This document shows, one piece after another, positions 1 through 7,795 of a stretch of DNA of 52,618 bases. The notes under the pieces were generated by a model. That model did not search any database, was not told where the DNA came from, and saw only the letters and a program-made list of their open reading frames with translations. The translations under genes were made by a program, and so were the position numbers. Positions within the stretch are counted from its first letter, which is position 1, and every line of letters begins with the position of its first letter. The DNA comes from a virus. The stretch lies in the IMG/VR virus record IMGVR_UViG_3300026519_000002, positions 1-52,618 of that record, one strand, 5' to 3'.

Positions 1-127
1 ATGCGGCGGCCGCATTCGCTGCCGCGGGCCTTGGCGTCGGCGACGGCGGGTCATCGCTCACGCCCCTCTTCGCCGGCTGGGACAAGTGCGGGATCCCACG
101 GTGTCACGACGCTCGGCGTAGGTCAGC
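1..127. repeat. 127-bp terminal direct repeat, left copy
   Basis: Bases 1-127 are identical to 52492-52618. The length equals a common assembler k-mer, and genes read continuously across the joined ends: terS at 221-757, a 56-codon ORF at 58-228, then the winged-helix gene that starts in the right copy. I therefore read this as a circular or circularly permuted genome of 52,491 unique bp, not a biological terminal repeat. Positions 1-54 on the minus strand are the first 18 codons of the gene annotated in full at 51739-52545. Confidence 0.95.
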
Positions 128-228
128 TTCGGCCATGTGGCGGGCGGACCGACGACGACCGAGGTCGTCGCGTGTTGATTACCCCGCTGCTGCACCACGC
201 GCCAGCTCTCTGGGGCTTGGTCAGGCAT
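58..228 (-). CDS. Small hypothetical protein between terS and the winged-helix gene
   Basis: This is a 56-residue ORF that starts MPDQAPESWRVV and ends PSRRRGA. Its ATG (228-226) overlaps the terS stop (223-221) by 8 bp. Its stop (60-58) lies four bases before the ATG of the next gene in the circular genome, the winged-helix protein. This tight packing resembles the GTGA/ATGA chains elsewhere in the operon and is the main reason to call it. The sequence is polar and basic with no recognisable domain. Its position in the packaging cluster suggests a minor packaging or regulatory role, but that is inference. It could also be a non-coding spacer. Confidence 0.45.
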   Translation of the reverse strand: MPDQAPESWRVVQQRGNQHATTSVVVGPPATWPKLTYAERRDTVGSRTCPSRRRGA

Positions 229-757
229 CGTCTCCCTCCGGCTCTGGCAGGTAGAACTTCACGCCCCCGCTGCCCTCGAGCTCGATGCGCTGGCCGGGGC
301 CATACTCGGCGCGGCGTGTGCGCTCGAGAAGCCACTGCGCGGCCTGCCGACCCTCCCGCACCAGGTAGGCGTCGCCGCTCTCGCTGAGCTCGGCGATCGT
401 GTGCAGGTAGTCGAGCAGCTTCGCCTCGGCGACAGCCCTCGCGCGCGTGATGCGCTCCGCGAATACGGCATACGGCCGCTCACGCGCCACGCATGCCCCG
501 AGTAGCTCCTCCTCCGTGGCATCGGCCCCCAGCTTGGTCCGCGCCGCCTCGAGGGCTTGGGAGCCCCGGCTCCGCCATTCGTGGAGCGTGGCTTCTCCGA
601 GGCCATGCTTGAGCGCCGCAACCTTGAAGCTGTGGCCCTTCTCGACGGCGCTGACGACCGCCTCGACGAGCCCACGGTCGTGGATGCGGCTCCGCCGCCC
701 CTTGGGTCGACCGGTCTTTTTGCCCGGACGTTTCGTCGTCTTCTTCCGTGCCACCAT
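221..757 (-). CDS. Terminase small subunit-like protein (TerS)
   Basis: The 178-residue protein would recognise phage DNA and load the large terminase for headful packaging. A lysine/arginine-rich N-terminus (about residues 1-25) is followed by a helix-turn-helix-like stretch (about 28-65, with FKVAALKHGLGEATLHEW). A helical region covers about 80-145, and the tail is short and acidic (LPEPEGDDA). Size and layout match phage terminase small subunits. A Shine-Dalgarno AGGAGG lies 11 nt before the ATG at 757. In the circular genome the large terminase follows three small genes downstream. Assignment rests on architecture and position, so another HTH regulator remains possible. Confidence 0.7.
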   Translation of the reverse strand: MVARKKTTKRPGKKTGRPKGRRSRIHDRGLVEAVVSAVEKGHSFKVAALKHGLGEATLHEWRSRGSQALEAARTKLGADATEEELLGACVARERPYAVFAERITRARAVAEAKLLDYLHTIAELSESGDAYLVREGRQAAQWLLERTRRAEYGPGQRIELEGSGGVKFYLPEPEGDDA

Positions 758-815
758 GCTGATCTACGCCTCCTACGTGGTTTCAAGCACTTAGGCGCGT
801 GATGTCCGAGGTGAG

Positions 816-871
816 GTGGAACGGAAACCCCTGTTTGTAGTTACTACAGGGGTTAGTGTTCCACTTTTTTT
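816..871. terminator. Two-armed inverted repeat followed by a T7 tract
   Basis: Outer arms GTGGAAC (816-822) and GTTCCAC (858-864), and inner arms AACCCCTGT (826-834) and ACAGGGGTT (846-854), are perfect complements. They are separated by equal 3-nt unpaired steps and an 11-nt loop. Seven Ts follow at 865-871. On the plus strand this is the shape of an intrinsic terminator, yet both flanking genes are read leftward. It may block antisense transcription around the circle, or be a protein-binding site such as a pac site beside terS. The 758-914 interval otherwise holds only the terS ribosome-binding site. Confidence 0.55.
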
Positions 872-914
872 GAATTCAGCACACACGCCAACTCTCCCAC
901 GAACTTAGGTCACG

Positions 915-3092
915 TCATTTCGCACGCTTGGGCGTCTTGCCTCCCTGCGCCGCGTCTCGCAGGGAGGCGACCACCTTCGGGGGTGGTGCGGCCTCTCCAC
1001 GGAGCCATCTCCGCACGGTGGTGTGGGCCACGTCGGCACGCCTTGCGGTGGCCCTCACGCCTCCCAGGGTCCGAACGATCTGGGCGAACGCCAGCAGGTC
1101 CGTCCCCTCACGCCGTGGTCGACCTCGAGGCGTCCCGTGGACCTCGAGACCCATGGTGGGACCGCCCACGCCTCGCTTACCCCGAGACGTCCCGTGGGGG
1201 GCCGGCCACCCGAAGGGGACCTGACGCCCCACATGAACCTGGGTGGCGGGGCGGCCACGGTGGATGACCCGAAGCCGTCCGTGGGCTTGCTCGAGCTCGG
1301 CGCGCGCCAGATCGTTTGCTCGCGCCGACACGTCCTCCTCGGTGGTGCGCGCCACGGCGTTCAGGTTGGGCAGCGGATCGCCGAGGGTCACCAGCGCGTC
1401 GTAGCGCTTCCAGGTGTCGAGCCCGCGCAACGCGCCGTAGTACCTCACCGATGGGGCTGGCACGCCCCGGTTAGCCGCCCACACCGTGGCCACGCTGTGG
1501 GCCCAGTCCTTCCAGGCCATGTAGACGACGACGCCGATCTGCGGCGCGTCGTAGCCTTCGGCCGCCACCTCGAGGGCCTGCTCGAGCACGCGCTGGTGGG
1601 GCTTGCGGCTGCGGCTCACCCGCTGCTCGAGGAGCACGCGTCGGACCTGGCAGCCGTCGGGGGCGCTCAGGTGGGTGATCGGGGGCTCGTAGCCCACGAC
1701 GTCGGCGAAGTGCCCCCGGTACAGGTGCACGTCGGCCGCCATAATCACCACGCGCCCATCGCGGTTGAGCACGCCGAGCAGCTGGCGCTCCACGCCGACG
1801 ATCGCGAGCTTGCGCTCCTTGGTGCGATGGGTCTCGAACACCACCGTGCAAACCCCCGCCTCGGTCAGCGCGCGGTGGAGCAGCGTCAGCACGCGGCTGG
1901 CCCGGCCGAGGCGCCCGGCACGGGTCGGATCCTCGCGCGTGGTGATAAGGTGCAGACGGTTGGCGACCGGGGAGAGGGCGTGCTTCGGGATGGCGCCCTC
2001 CAGCGCGCTCACCACGTCCTCATGACCAGCCTCCTCAAGCAGCTCGCCGAGGGTGCGGCCGTGGCTGAGCGCCGGATCGCAGTCGACCTCGGCGTCCGCC
2101 AGCGTGGCGGGCTCATCAAGAGGCGCTCGGCGCAGCCAGCTGCGCGCCACCGCGAGCGCCGGCGCGAACCGGTCGCCGAGCTCGAAGCGGGCGAGCTGGT
2201 CGAAGGCCTCGCAGAGGTCGTCGTCCGTCAGCACGTGATCGTCGAGCACTTCAGGGGGCTCATCGACCACCAAGAGGCCACGCCGACCGGTGACGCGGTG
2301 GAGCTCGGCGAGCAGTCCGTGGTTGCCCACCACCACAAGCGCATCGGAGGGACCATCGACGCCATCGGCCGCCGGGCACGTCTGCCGGTGGGGGCAGGGA
2401 TCGCGCTTACGGCCCTCGCACAGCTCCCAGCGGACGCTCTGCCACCCGTCGGCGAGTTTGGCGGCCGCGGGCCGGTAGGCGCAGGCCCAGCCGTGGTAGG
2501 GTCCGCGGACGCTCGTCGGTCCGAACAGCCGTGCGGTGGGGACGCCGGCGGCGCGGAGGTCGTCGGCGATCTGTACCGCGAGCTCGTTCGTCGGCACGCT
2601 GATGGTCGTGCGCAGGCCGGCAACGTGGCGCTCGGCCGCGATCATGCGCGCCGTGTGCGTCTTGCCGGCCCCGCAGGGGACGCGCACCAGGCTCAGCCCG
2701 TCTGGCGCCTCGCGGATCGCCCGCGCGAGCTCGGCCTGCATCTCGGGCAGGGAGACGGGCGTCTGCGGCTGCTGGCCGGTGAGCTCGTCGAGCAGCAACA
2801 CCAGGTGCGGCGGCAGGTCCGTGCGGATGGGATCGCGGTTCGCCCATCGATGGACGGTGTCGGTCGCGTTGCGCCGGTAGTGGTTGGGCGCGGGTGCCCG
2901 CCACCCCGCGCGCGCCGCCGCCACGTCCACGATCGCGGGCACCGCCTCCGGCGCCACGCCCCGCTCGAGCAACGCGCCAGCGAGGTTGAGGCTGAGCTGG
3001 TGACCGCCCTCAGTGATGGACGACAGCGCCGCGCCCAGCCGCTCGGTGCGGTCGGTCCACGTGGTAGGCAGCGCCGTCGCCAGCGGCTTCAT
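915..3092 (-). CDS. DinG/XPD-like SF2 helicase with putative Fe-S cysteines
   Basis: This 725-residue replication helicase has Walker A PCGAGKT at 139-145. Four cysteines (about 204, 225, 233 and 239) lie between motif I and the DinG-like VVVGNHGLLAEL segment. A DEPPE Walker B follows at about 277. That placement matches the Fe-S domain of XPD/DinG helicases. A C-terminal QAHGRLRVIHR stretch resembles helicase motif VI, and the last 60 residues carry a helix-turn-helix-like segment. The longest ORF runs to 3458. The ATG at 3092 is preferred because it forms an ATGA overlap with the primase stop, and the extension is arginine-rich shadow of the primase gene. Cluster binding is inferred from cysteine spacing. 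Confidence 0.78.
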   Translation of the reverse strand: MKPLATALPTTWTDRTERLGAALSSITEGGHQLSLNLAGALLERGVAPEAVPAIVDVAAARAGWRAPAPNHYRRNATDTVHRWANRDPIRTDLPPHLVLLLDELTGQQPQTPVSLPEMQAELARAIREAPDGLSLVRVPCGAGKTHTARMIAAERHVAGLRTTISVPTNELAVQIADDLRAAGVPTARLFGPTSVRGPYHGWACAYRPAAAKLADGWQSVRWELCEGRKRDPCPHRQTCPAADGVDGPSDALVVVGNHGLLAELHRVTGRRGLLVVDEPPEVLDDHVLTDDDLCEAFDQLARFELGDRFAPALAVARSWLRRAPLDEPATLADAEVDCDPALSHGRTLGELLEEAGHEDVVSALEGAIPKHALSPVANRLHLITTREDPTRAGRLGRASRVLTLLHRALTEAGVCTVVFETHRTKERKLAIVGVERQLLGVLNRDGRVVIMAADVHLYRGHFADVVGYEPPITHLSAPDGCQVRRVLLEQRVSRSRKPHQRVLEQALEVAAEGYDAPQIGVVVYMAWKDWAHSVATVWAANRGVPAPSVRYYGALRGLDTWKRYDALVTLGDPLPNLNAVARTTEEDVSARANDLARAELEQAHGRLRVIHRGRPATQVHVGRQVPFGWPAPHGTSRGKRGVGGPTMGLEVHGTPRGRPRREGTDLLAFAQIVRTLGGVRATARRADVAHTTVRRWLRGEAAPPPKVVASLRDAAQGGKTPKRAK

Positions 3093-3820
3093 GCGGCGGC
3101 GCTCCTTTCGGCGACGCGCCGGCCGCTTGGGCCGGCCGAGCCTTTTGGGACGATGCGCCGGGGGACCATGCGGCTCAGATCGACGAGCGGCGACCGGTAG
3201 GCCACGGGACCGCGCTGCACGTGAGGCAGCCGAAACAGACGCGTCCAGTCGACACAGGACGAATCGACCTCGATGCCTTCGGCTGCGAGCTCCCCGATCC
3301 AGCTGGCGAGGTAGCGCTCGACCTCGCTCGCCACCACTGGCTCGTCGAGCGGCTGGATTAGACGGTAGCCCGCACGCGTGAGGTAGATCCCCGCCGTTCG
3401 AAGCACGGCGGCGTTGGCGAGCAGCTCGTCGAGCCGGGCACGGAGCGCTGGCGTCCACTCGCGGTGCAACGGGTTGTCGACGTCGACCATCAGCAAGTCG
3501 TGCTCGAGCGTGTAGCCCTGCTCGAGGACCCAGCCGAGCCCGGCCTTGTTCACCCGCGGCTGCTGCTCGAGGGGCCGGCCGTCGCGACCGACCACGTAGT
3601 AGGTGACCATGTGCGCGTCGCTCCGGTAGACGCGTTCGAGGGCCTCGGCGAGCGGCGCGACGCGGAAGGCCGGCCGCACCCGGGCGGTGTTGGCAGTGCT
3701 GCCGAGCTCGCCGCGCCAGTCGTAGGTGTGCGGCGCCGTCACCCCGTCGATCGTGGTCACCGCGCCCGGCGGAGCCACGCCGCGGTTGAACTTGGTGGGG
3801 GCGACGGCGACGAGGGTCAT
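3089..3820 (-). CDS. PrimPol-like archaeo-eukaryotic primase
   Basis: The 243-residue protein would make primers for phage DNA synthesis. VDVD at 112-115 provides the metal-binding D113/D115 pair. TRAGYRLIQPL (148-158) occupies the place of the second AEP motif, and CVDWTRLFRLPHV (189-201) supplies the third acidic residue (D191) and the typical WTRLFRLP run. The chosen ATG overlaps the stop of the nuclease gene (ATGA), and its own stop overlaps the helicase start (ATGA). The four genes are therefore translationally coupled. Some AEP proteins also polymerise DNA; no helicase domain is fused here. Confidence 0.75.
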   Translation of the reverse strand: MTLVAVAPTKFNRGVAPPGAVTTIDGVTAPHTYDWRGELGSTANTARVRPAFRVAPLAEALERVYRSDAHMVTYYVVGRDGRPLEQQPRVNKAGLGWVLEQGYTLEHDLLMVDVDNPLHREWTPALRARLDELLANAAVLRTAGIYLTRAGYRLIQPLDEPVVASEVERYLASWIGELAAEGIEVDSSCVDWTRLFRLPHVQRGPVAYRSPLVDLSRMVPRRIVPKGSAGPSGRRVAERSAAA

Positions 3821-4260
3821 GCGTGGGAGAGCTCCTGCGCCTCTTGCCGGACGGTGGCCGACACGTCTGACCGTGTCGTCGTGGATTGCCGTCTGTCGCT
3901 GATGGCCTCGTCCACCAGCGCCACGTGCTGCCGGAGGTTGTCTTCGAGGCTCAACTTGGGGTCGTAGCGACAGACCACGTAGATTCCCCCGGAACTCTCG
4001 ATGAAGGCGCGCCACGACCGCTGCTCGTCGGTGACCACCCTGGTCGGGCTCTTGACCTCCACCTCGAGCCGCCACCCCTCGGGTCGCACGAGCCCGCTCA
4101 AGTCGGCAGCGCCCTTTGGCGCACCGTGAATCGCCCCCACGATCTTACCGCGACGGTTGCGCCTCGGAGGTGCTCCGGCGTTCTGCCGCCACACGCGGCT
4201 CTGCCGACCCGCGCGGCTGAGCGCTGCGGCCAGGTGCGGTTGGTATTCGGTCTCATTCAT
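3817..4260 (-). CDS. VRR-NUC domain nuclease
   Basis: This 147-residue PD-(D/E)XK-type nuclease probably acts on branched DNA during replication or recombination. Visible motifs are WRQNAG (24-29), PKGAADLSG (48-56, catalytic D53) and EVEVKS (66-71, E68 and K70), followed by EQRSW. This is the VRR-NUC pattern and the length is typical. The start is the ATG at 4260, which overlaps the upstream helicase stop as ATGA. A GTG two codons earlier is possible. It lies between an SF2 helicase and a primase, as in many phage replication cassettes. Confidence 0.82.
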   Translation of the reverse strand: MNETEYQPHLAAALSRAGRQSRVWRQNAGAPPRRNRRGKIVGAIHGAPKGAADLSGLVRPEGWRLEVEVKSPTRVVTDEQRSWRAFIESSGGIYVVCRYDPKLSLEDNLRQHVALVDEAISDRRQSTTTRSDVSATVRQEAQELSHA

Positions 4261-5858
4261 GCCCACCTCGTCGTCACCGGAGGGAGAAACTCATCGTCGT
4301 CGTAGGTGCCCTTGAGCCGCACGGCCGCGAACGCGGGGCCATTCAGACGCTCAAGCCGGTCCCATTCCTTCCGCCGCCGCGCGTCTTCACTGGACCATTC
4401 GGGCAGCCGGCACCCCGGAGGCGGCGAGCAGCCATAGCGATCATTGAATCGGTAGGTGAGCCACGCGGGCTTGCGGGGCTTGGTCCCGGGGCGGCTGTTG
4501 TGAGCCCGCCATTCGATGACCATCCAGTCCCACGCCTGGCGCAGATCCTCCTCGCTCAGCTCGGCGACCTCGACGAGCCGGCCGTCGCGCTCGCGCAGGG
4601 GCTTGCGCTCGGCCACTGGACGCGGCGCCCCGCATTCCTCGCACGCCATGGCGCTCAGATCGTTGGCGGCCTGACAGACCTTGCACTTCCAGACGAGCGT
4701 CCCGGTGCTGGCGTTGGGGCGCTTCTTTCGGCCCTCGAGCGTCCACTCGCGATCGATCTGGGGCAGGCCATGCTCGTCGGCGTTGGCGGCGTGATCGAGG
4801 ATGGTAAAGCGGTGCGGCGAGTCGTAGGGACGGGCCCCCCGTCCGGCTTGCTGCAGCCATACCCGGAGGCTCTTGGTCGGACGTGCGCTGATGACCGTCT
4901 TCACGGCTGGGACGTCGGTGCCTTCCCCGGCTATGTCGCAGTTCCAGAGCACCTCGATGCGGCCGCTCGCAACGTCCTCGAAGGCGCGATCGCGCACTTC
5001 GGTTGGCGTCGAGCCATCGACATGCGCAGCGCGGATCCCGGCGTCGAGGAAGCGCTTCGTGAGCCGCTGGCTGTGCTCGACGCTGACGGCGAAACCGAAG
5101 GTCGGCGCACCACCCCCGTGCTCCACCCAGTGCTCGACCACGTCGCCGACCAGCCCGTCGTCGAGCATCACGCCTTCGAGCTCGGCACCCTTGTAATCGC
5201 CGGCGACGACCTTCACCCGGCTCAGGTCGGGACTGCGCCGCGCCGACCAGACCCGCGGAGCCACGAGGAACCCCTCGGCGACGAGCTGCCTGTAGGTCGC
5301 CACGATGACGAGCTCCTCGTAGACGGCGTCGAGGCCTTTGCCGTCGGTGCGGCTCGGCGTGGCGCTCAACCCCGTGACGTGGGCGTCGGGGTAGTGATCG
5401 AGAATCCGCCGGTAGCTCTTGGCGAGGCTGCGGTGCGCCTCGTCGATGATGATGCGGTCGGCGGGGGGTAGCTTGCGCGACCGTAGGCTGTCGACCGAGG
5501 CAATCTGAACCGGCGCCGGCGGCCGTCGTCGAGCATAGGCGCGCCACACCTCGCCGGGGCTCGCGTCGAGCTCGGGCAGCGGCAACTGCAGCCCACCGCT
5601 CGGCACGCCGGCCATGATGATCCCCACCTGGCGCCAGTCCAGCCCGGCGCGCAGCAAGGTCGTGAAGGGCTGCCTGATGAGCTCTCGGCGGTGAGCCAGG
5701 AACAGGATGCGCTCGCCGGCCTCGAGACCGTCGGCGATGAGCTGGGCGGCAAGTACGGTCTTCCCCGCACCCGTCGGAGCGCACAGCATCACGCGCCGCT
5801 TGCCGCAGCCGTGCAGCCGCTCGAGGGCAGCCTGCTGGTAGGGACGTAGCTTCAGCAT
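4257..5858 (-). CDS. SF2 DEAH-box helicase with C-terminal zinc ribbon
   Basis: The 533-residue helicase is of the type III restriction/SSL2-like branch. Motifs are the Q-like RPYQQAAL near the start, Walker A APTGAGKT (27-34), LFLAHRREL, DEAH (139-142), LSATPSR, and the second RecA fold with AGEGTDVP and QQAGRGARP. CKVC and CEEC in the C-terminal third form a likely zinc ribbon. It would unwind or remodel replication forks. Its ATG overlaps the end of the 97-residue gene by 7 bp, and its stop overlaps the VRR-NUC start, so it belongs to one coupled replication operon. Confidence 0.88.
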   Translation of the reverse strand: MLKLRPYQQAALERLHGCGKRRVMLCAPTGAGKTVLAAQLIADGLEAGERILFLAHRRELIRQPFTTLLRAGLDWRQVGIIMAGVPSGGLQLPLPELDASPGEVWRAYARRRPPAPVQIASVDSLRSRKLPPADRIIIDEAHRSLAKSYRRILDHYPDAHVTGLSATPSRTDGKGLDAVYEELVIVATYRQLVAEGFLVAPRVWSARRSPDLSRVKVVAGDYKGAELEGVMLDDGLVGDVVEHWVEHGGGAPTFGFAVSVEHSQRLTKRFLDAGIRAAHVDGSTPTEVRDRAFEDVASGRIEVLWNCDIAGEGTDVPAVKTVISARPTKSLRVWLQQAGRGARPYDSPHRFTILDHAANADEHGLPQIDREWTLEGRKKRPNASTGTLVWKCKVCQAANDLSAMACEECGAPRPVAERKPLRERDGRLVEVAELSEEDLRQAWDWMVIEWRAHNSRPGTKPRKPAWLTYRFNDRYGCSPPPGCRLPEWSSEDARRRKEWDRLERLNGPAFAAVRLKGTYDDDEFLPPVTTRWA

Positions 5859-6145
5859 TCCTCGAGCGTGTCAGCGAGGGTGGACCGTTGAAGGAGATTG
5901 CCGAGCTGGGGGTACTGCTCCATCATCTTCTGGCAGGCCTCGCAATCGACTCGGTCGACTCGGGTGGCTTGCTTGGAGGTCAGCCCGCAGAGCGTCGTGG
6001 GGGGGGGCTTATTGCGCTGCTTCCTTGGCCGAAGGCGTCCCCCCGTTCGAGGCGCATCCAGCACCCTGTCGCTGAAGAGCTGCTCGGGCAGCACCTTCGG
6101 CTGACGCTTGGCGAACCCATGGATGGGTGGGTAGTGGTACTTCAC
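5852..6145 (-). CDS. Small protein with paired Cys motif in replication operon
   Basis: This is a 97-residue protein of unknown function. The N-terminal half is basic (PPIHGFAKRQPKVLP). The second half has LCGLTSKQ followed by VDCEACQKM, a spacing that could hold a metal ion. A GTG at 6145 is chosen because it overlaps the preceding stop (GTGA) and has GGAGGAG just upstream. The longer ORF to 6388 is a shadow of the sigma-like gene. Its end overlaps the helicase start by 7 bp. Possible roles are a DNA-binding accessory or regulator; nothing more specific is supported. Confidence 0.7.
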   Translation of the reverse strand: MKYHYPPIHGFAKRQPKVLPEQLFSDRVLDAPRTGGRLRPRKQRNKPPPTTLCGLTSKQATRVDRVDCEACQKMMEQYPQLGNLLQRSTLADTLEEC

Positions 6146-6621
6146 GGCTCCTCCCTTCCGGTCCGTTGCTCGTGCTCCGATCGTGCGTCGCGGGCCTCTT
6201 CCCAAAGCGCCCGGAGCGCCGGAACCCGACGAGCGAGCTTGACCTTGGCCTTGTTCTCGATTTGCCGGATGCGCTCTCTCGTGACGTTGAAGTGCTCGGC
6301 GACCCGCTCGAGCGTCTGCCCCTCCATCTCGGCGACATCGAGGGCACAGGTCTCGGGCACCTCGTCGACGTCGAGGCTCGGATACCAAATGGTCAGATTA
6401 CCGCTGGGAGAGACATCGAGGTAGAGGTGGTATCGGCAGCTCACCCATGGACACGGCCGCGGGCCGTCTTGGCAGTCACGGCGGTGTCGTGGCCTCTCCG
6501 CATCGGGGGCGTCGACCACAGGAAGGCGGACCAACTTCGCGAGCTCGCGTACGCTTTCGGTGTGCTTGCGCGGCATCTCGTCGTGCCGTCGCCGGTGCCG
6601 TCTGGACCGCGGAACCCGCAT
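6142..6621 (-). CDS. Sigma region 4-like DNA-binding regulator
   Basis: The 159-residue protein carries a central CPWVSCRYHLYLDVSPSGN segment. A C-terminal ETCALDVAEMEGQTLERV and FNVTRERIRQIENKAKVKL follow, which is the -35-recognition helix-turn-helix typical of sigma-70 region 4. No region 2 is present, so it is not a complete sigma factor. It could retarget or modulate host RNA polymerase for phage genes. From memory, proteins with this CPW..CRYHLYLD arrangement occur in deltaproteobacteria and their phages, which is a weak host clue. The start is the longest ATG; an ATG at 6576 is an alternative. Confidence 0.78.
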   Translation of the reverse strand: MRVPRSRRHRRRHDEMPRKHTESVRELAKLVRLPVVDAPDAERPRHRRDCQDGPRPCPWVSCRYHLYLDVSPSGNLTIWYPSLDVDEVPETCALDVAEMEGQTLERVAEHFNVTRERIRQIENKAKVKLARRVPALRALWEEARDARSEHEQRTGREEP

Positions 6622-6633
6622 CGCTCGCCTGCT

Positions 6634-7086
6634 CTACGCGGCCGCGTGCCACCTTGCCGCGGGGGTGCGAGGCGTGCCCTGTTGCTCGATGAGGCCGTCC
6701 TCGAGCAAGGCGTTGAGGCGCCCCACCTCCTCGATGATCGCGGTGAAGGTGACCCCGTCATTGCGCTTCAAGAAATCGAGAATGGCTTGTCGATCCTCGG
6801 CCGCCGGGCTGCCGTTGCTAGGACGGTCGGGCGGCGCTTTCGGTCGTGACTGGGGGCGCTGCTTGTCGACGGTGGGCTGGCGTCGCTTGCCCGAAGCCCG
6901 GCGCTTCTTGGGCTTGCTGGGCGTCCCCTCATTGGCGGGGGTCGTAATCTGCGCCGCCACGCCGCGACGAGCGAGGGTGACCAGCTCGTCGTCCGGCAAC
7001 GCCCGGATGACGGTGGCGAGAGTCGTGTCGTCGACGCGGGACAACAGGGCGTAGAGCAACGCGTTTATGGGCTGACCTCGAAGCAT
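6634..7086 (-). CDS. Hypothetical protein with C-terminal winged-helix-like segment
   Basis: The 150-residue protein has a helical N-terminus (about 1-50) and a basic proline- and lysine-rich linker (about 55-95). Its C-terminus (QAILDFLKRNDGVTFTAIIEE) resembles a small winged-helix or H1-like fold that would contact DNA. It overlaps the end of the DnaA-like gene by 22 bp and precedes the sigma-like gene, so it belongs to the early regulatory end of the replication operon. Function is not known. Confidence 0.65.
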   Translation of the reverse strand: MLRGQPINALLYALLSRVDDTTLATVIRALPDDELVTLARRGVAAQITTPANEGTPSKPKKRRASGKRRQPTVDKQRPQSRPKAPPDRPSNGSPAAEDRQAILDFLKRNDGVTFTAIIEEVGRLNALLEDGLIEQQGTPRTPAARWHAAA

Positions 7087-7361
7087 GCGCGTCGCTCAGC
7101 CTTGGCGACGCGGACGTTGTGCATGATGGTGGTGTGGTGCCCCCCGAAGAGCCGAGCGATCTCGGGGTAGCTGAGTCCGTATTCCTGGCGAATGGCCAGC
7201 TGCAGGTGCCTGCGCACCCGCGCAACAGCCTTCGTACGACGGGCTCCGATGACCTCGGCAGGCAGCACGGCGTTGTCGCGACACGTCTGCTCGAGGAGCT
7301 TGTAGATCGGCGGACGCCGACGTAGCTCCCGAAGAAGCCTCTCCGCCTCATCCCACGTCAT
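7065..7361 (-). CDS. Stand-alone DnaA domain IV-like DNA-binding protein
   Basis: The 98-residue protein matches the C-terminal DNA-binding domain of the initiator DnaA. A basic helix (RRHLQLAIRQEYG) is followed by LSYPEIARLFGGHHTTIMHNV, corresponding to the DnaA signature GG.DHTTV.HA. The AAA+ ATPase part is absent. It could bind DnaA-box-like sites at the phage origin or compete with host DnaA. The ATG at 7361 is used. An in-frame ATG at 7523, behind GAGGAGG, would add 54 polar residues of no recognised fold. It is the first leftward gene after a repeat-rich upstream region. Confidence 0.78.
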   Translation of the reverse strand: MTWDEAERLLRELRRRPPIYKLLEQTCRDNAVLPAEVIGARRTKAVARVRRHLQLAIRQEYGLSYPEIARLFGGHHTTIMHNVRVAKAERRACFEVSP

Positions 7362-7369
7362 TTGACCCC

Positions 7370-7505
7370 CTGAACGTCTGGGACCGCTTCGCTGAACGTT
7401 CGTTTTTCCGTCTCGAAATCGGCAGGCATTTCGCCTCGAGGCGACGAAATCGTGCTGAGCCCTCGTGTTGTCCAGTGTCGGCCGTTCATCGGATTGTCCG
7501 TTCAG
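7370..7505. promoter_or_regulatory. Repeat-rich upstream region: GAACG half-sites and a 14-bp palindrome
   Basis: CTGAACGT occurs at 7370-7377 and 7392-7399. Its reverse-complement core CGTTCA occurs at 7483-7488 and CGTTCAG at 7499-7505. Between them lies the perfect palindrome TCGCCTCGAGGCGA (7431-7444). The layout suits an operator or replication-initiation site for the adjacent DnaA-like protein or the repressor. If translation starts at 7523, the region is coding instead and the repeats may be chance. Confidence 0.45.
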
Positions 7506-7619
7506 CTTTTTGCGCACGCACATGTGCCTCCTCACGATGATCGGTAATGCTCAACCCTCGCCGCCCAGGTCCACGTAGAGGTGGTCGAATTCGTCGAGAG
7601 CCTGACTACAATCGTCGCT

Positions 7620-7781
7620 ATGGCACTCAACGGCCGGACCGCCCGCAAGGCGCTCATATGCCCCCATTGCGGCATGCTCCTGCGGCCCAACTACGCCGTC
7701 ATCCTGGCGATGACGGGCGTGTGGTTCTTCGGCTTCACCTTCGGCCTGTTGTGGTTGGTCATGCAGGCCGTGATGCGCTGA
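7620..7781 (+). CDS. Small Cys-containing membrane protein
   Basis: The 53-residue protein has an N-terminal CPHCG motif. One strongly hydrophobic segment follows (about residues 26-49, AVILAMTGVWFFGFTFGLL). It probably anchors in the host inner membrane with a small metal-binding head. TACAAT at 7607-7612 looks like a -10 element 7 nt before the ATG, which would give a leaderless mRNA; no good -35 is visible. An upstream in-frame GTG (7581) would add 13 residues. It ends 14 bp from the convergent repressor gene. A moron such as an exclusion or host-interference factor is possible but unsupported. Confidence 0.55.
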   Translation: MALNGRTARKALICPHCGMLLRPNYAVILAMTGVWFFGFTFGLLWLVMQAVMR

Positions 7782-7795
7782 GCCCCCAGCGACCA

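Noticed and set aside
1-387. 128-codon plus-strand ORF at the left end
   Set aside because: Opposite to terS and the small packaging ORF; arginine/proline-rich shadow with no motif.
1023-3200. 725-codon plus-strand ORF
   Set aside because: Antisense shadow of the DinG/XPD-like helicase; composition is biased and no motif is visible, while the minus strand has clear helicase motifs.
3093-3458. N-terminal extension of the helicase ORF
   Set aside because: Overlaps the PrimPol gene in another frame; the ATGA junction at 3092 is the better start.
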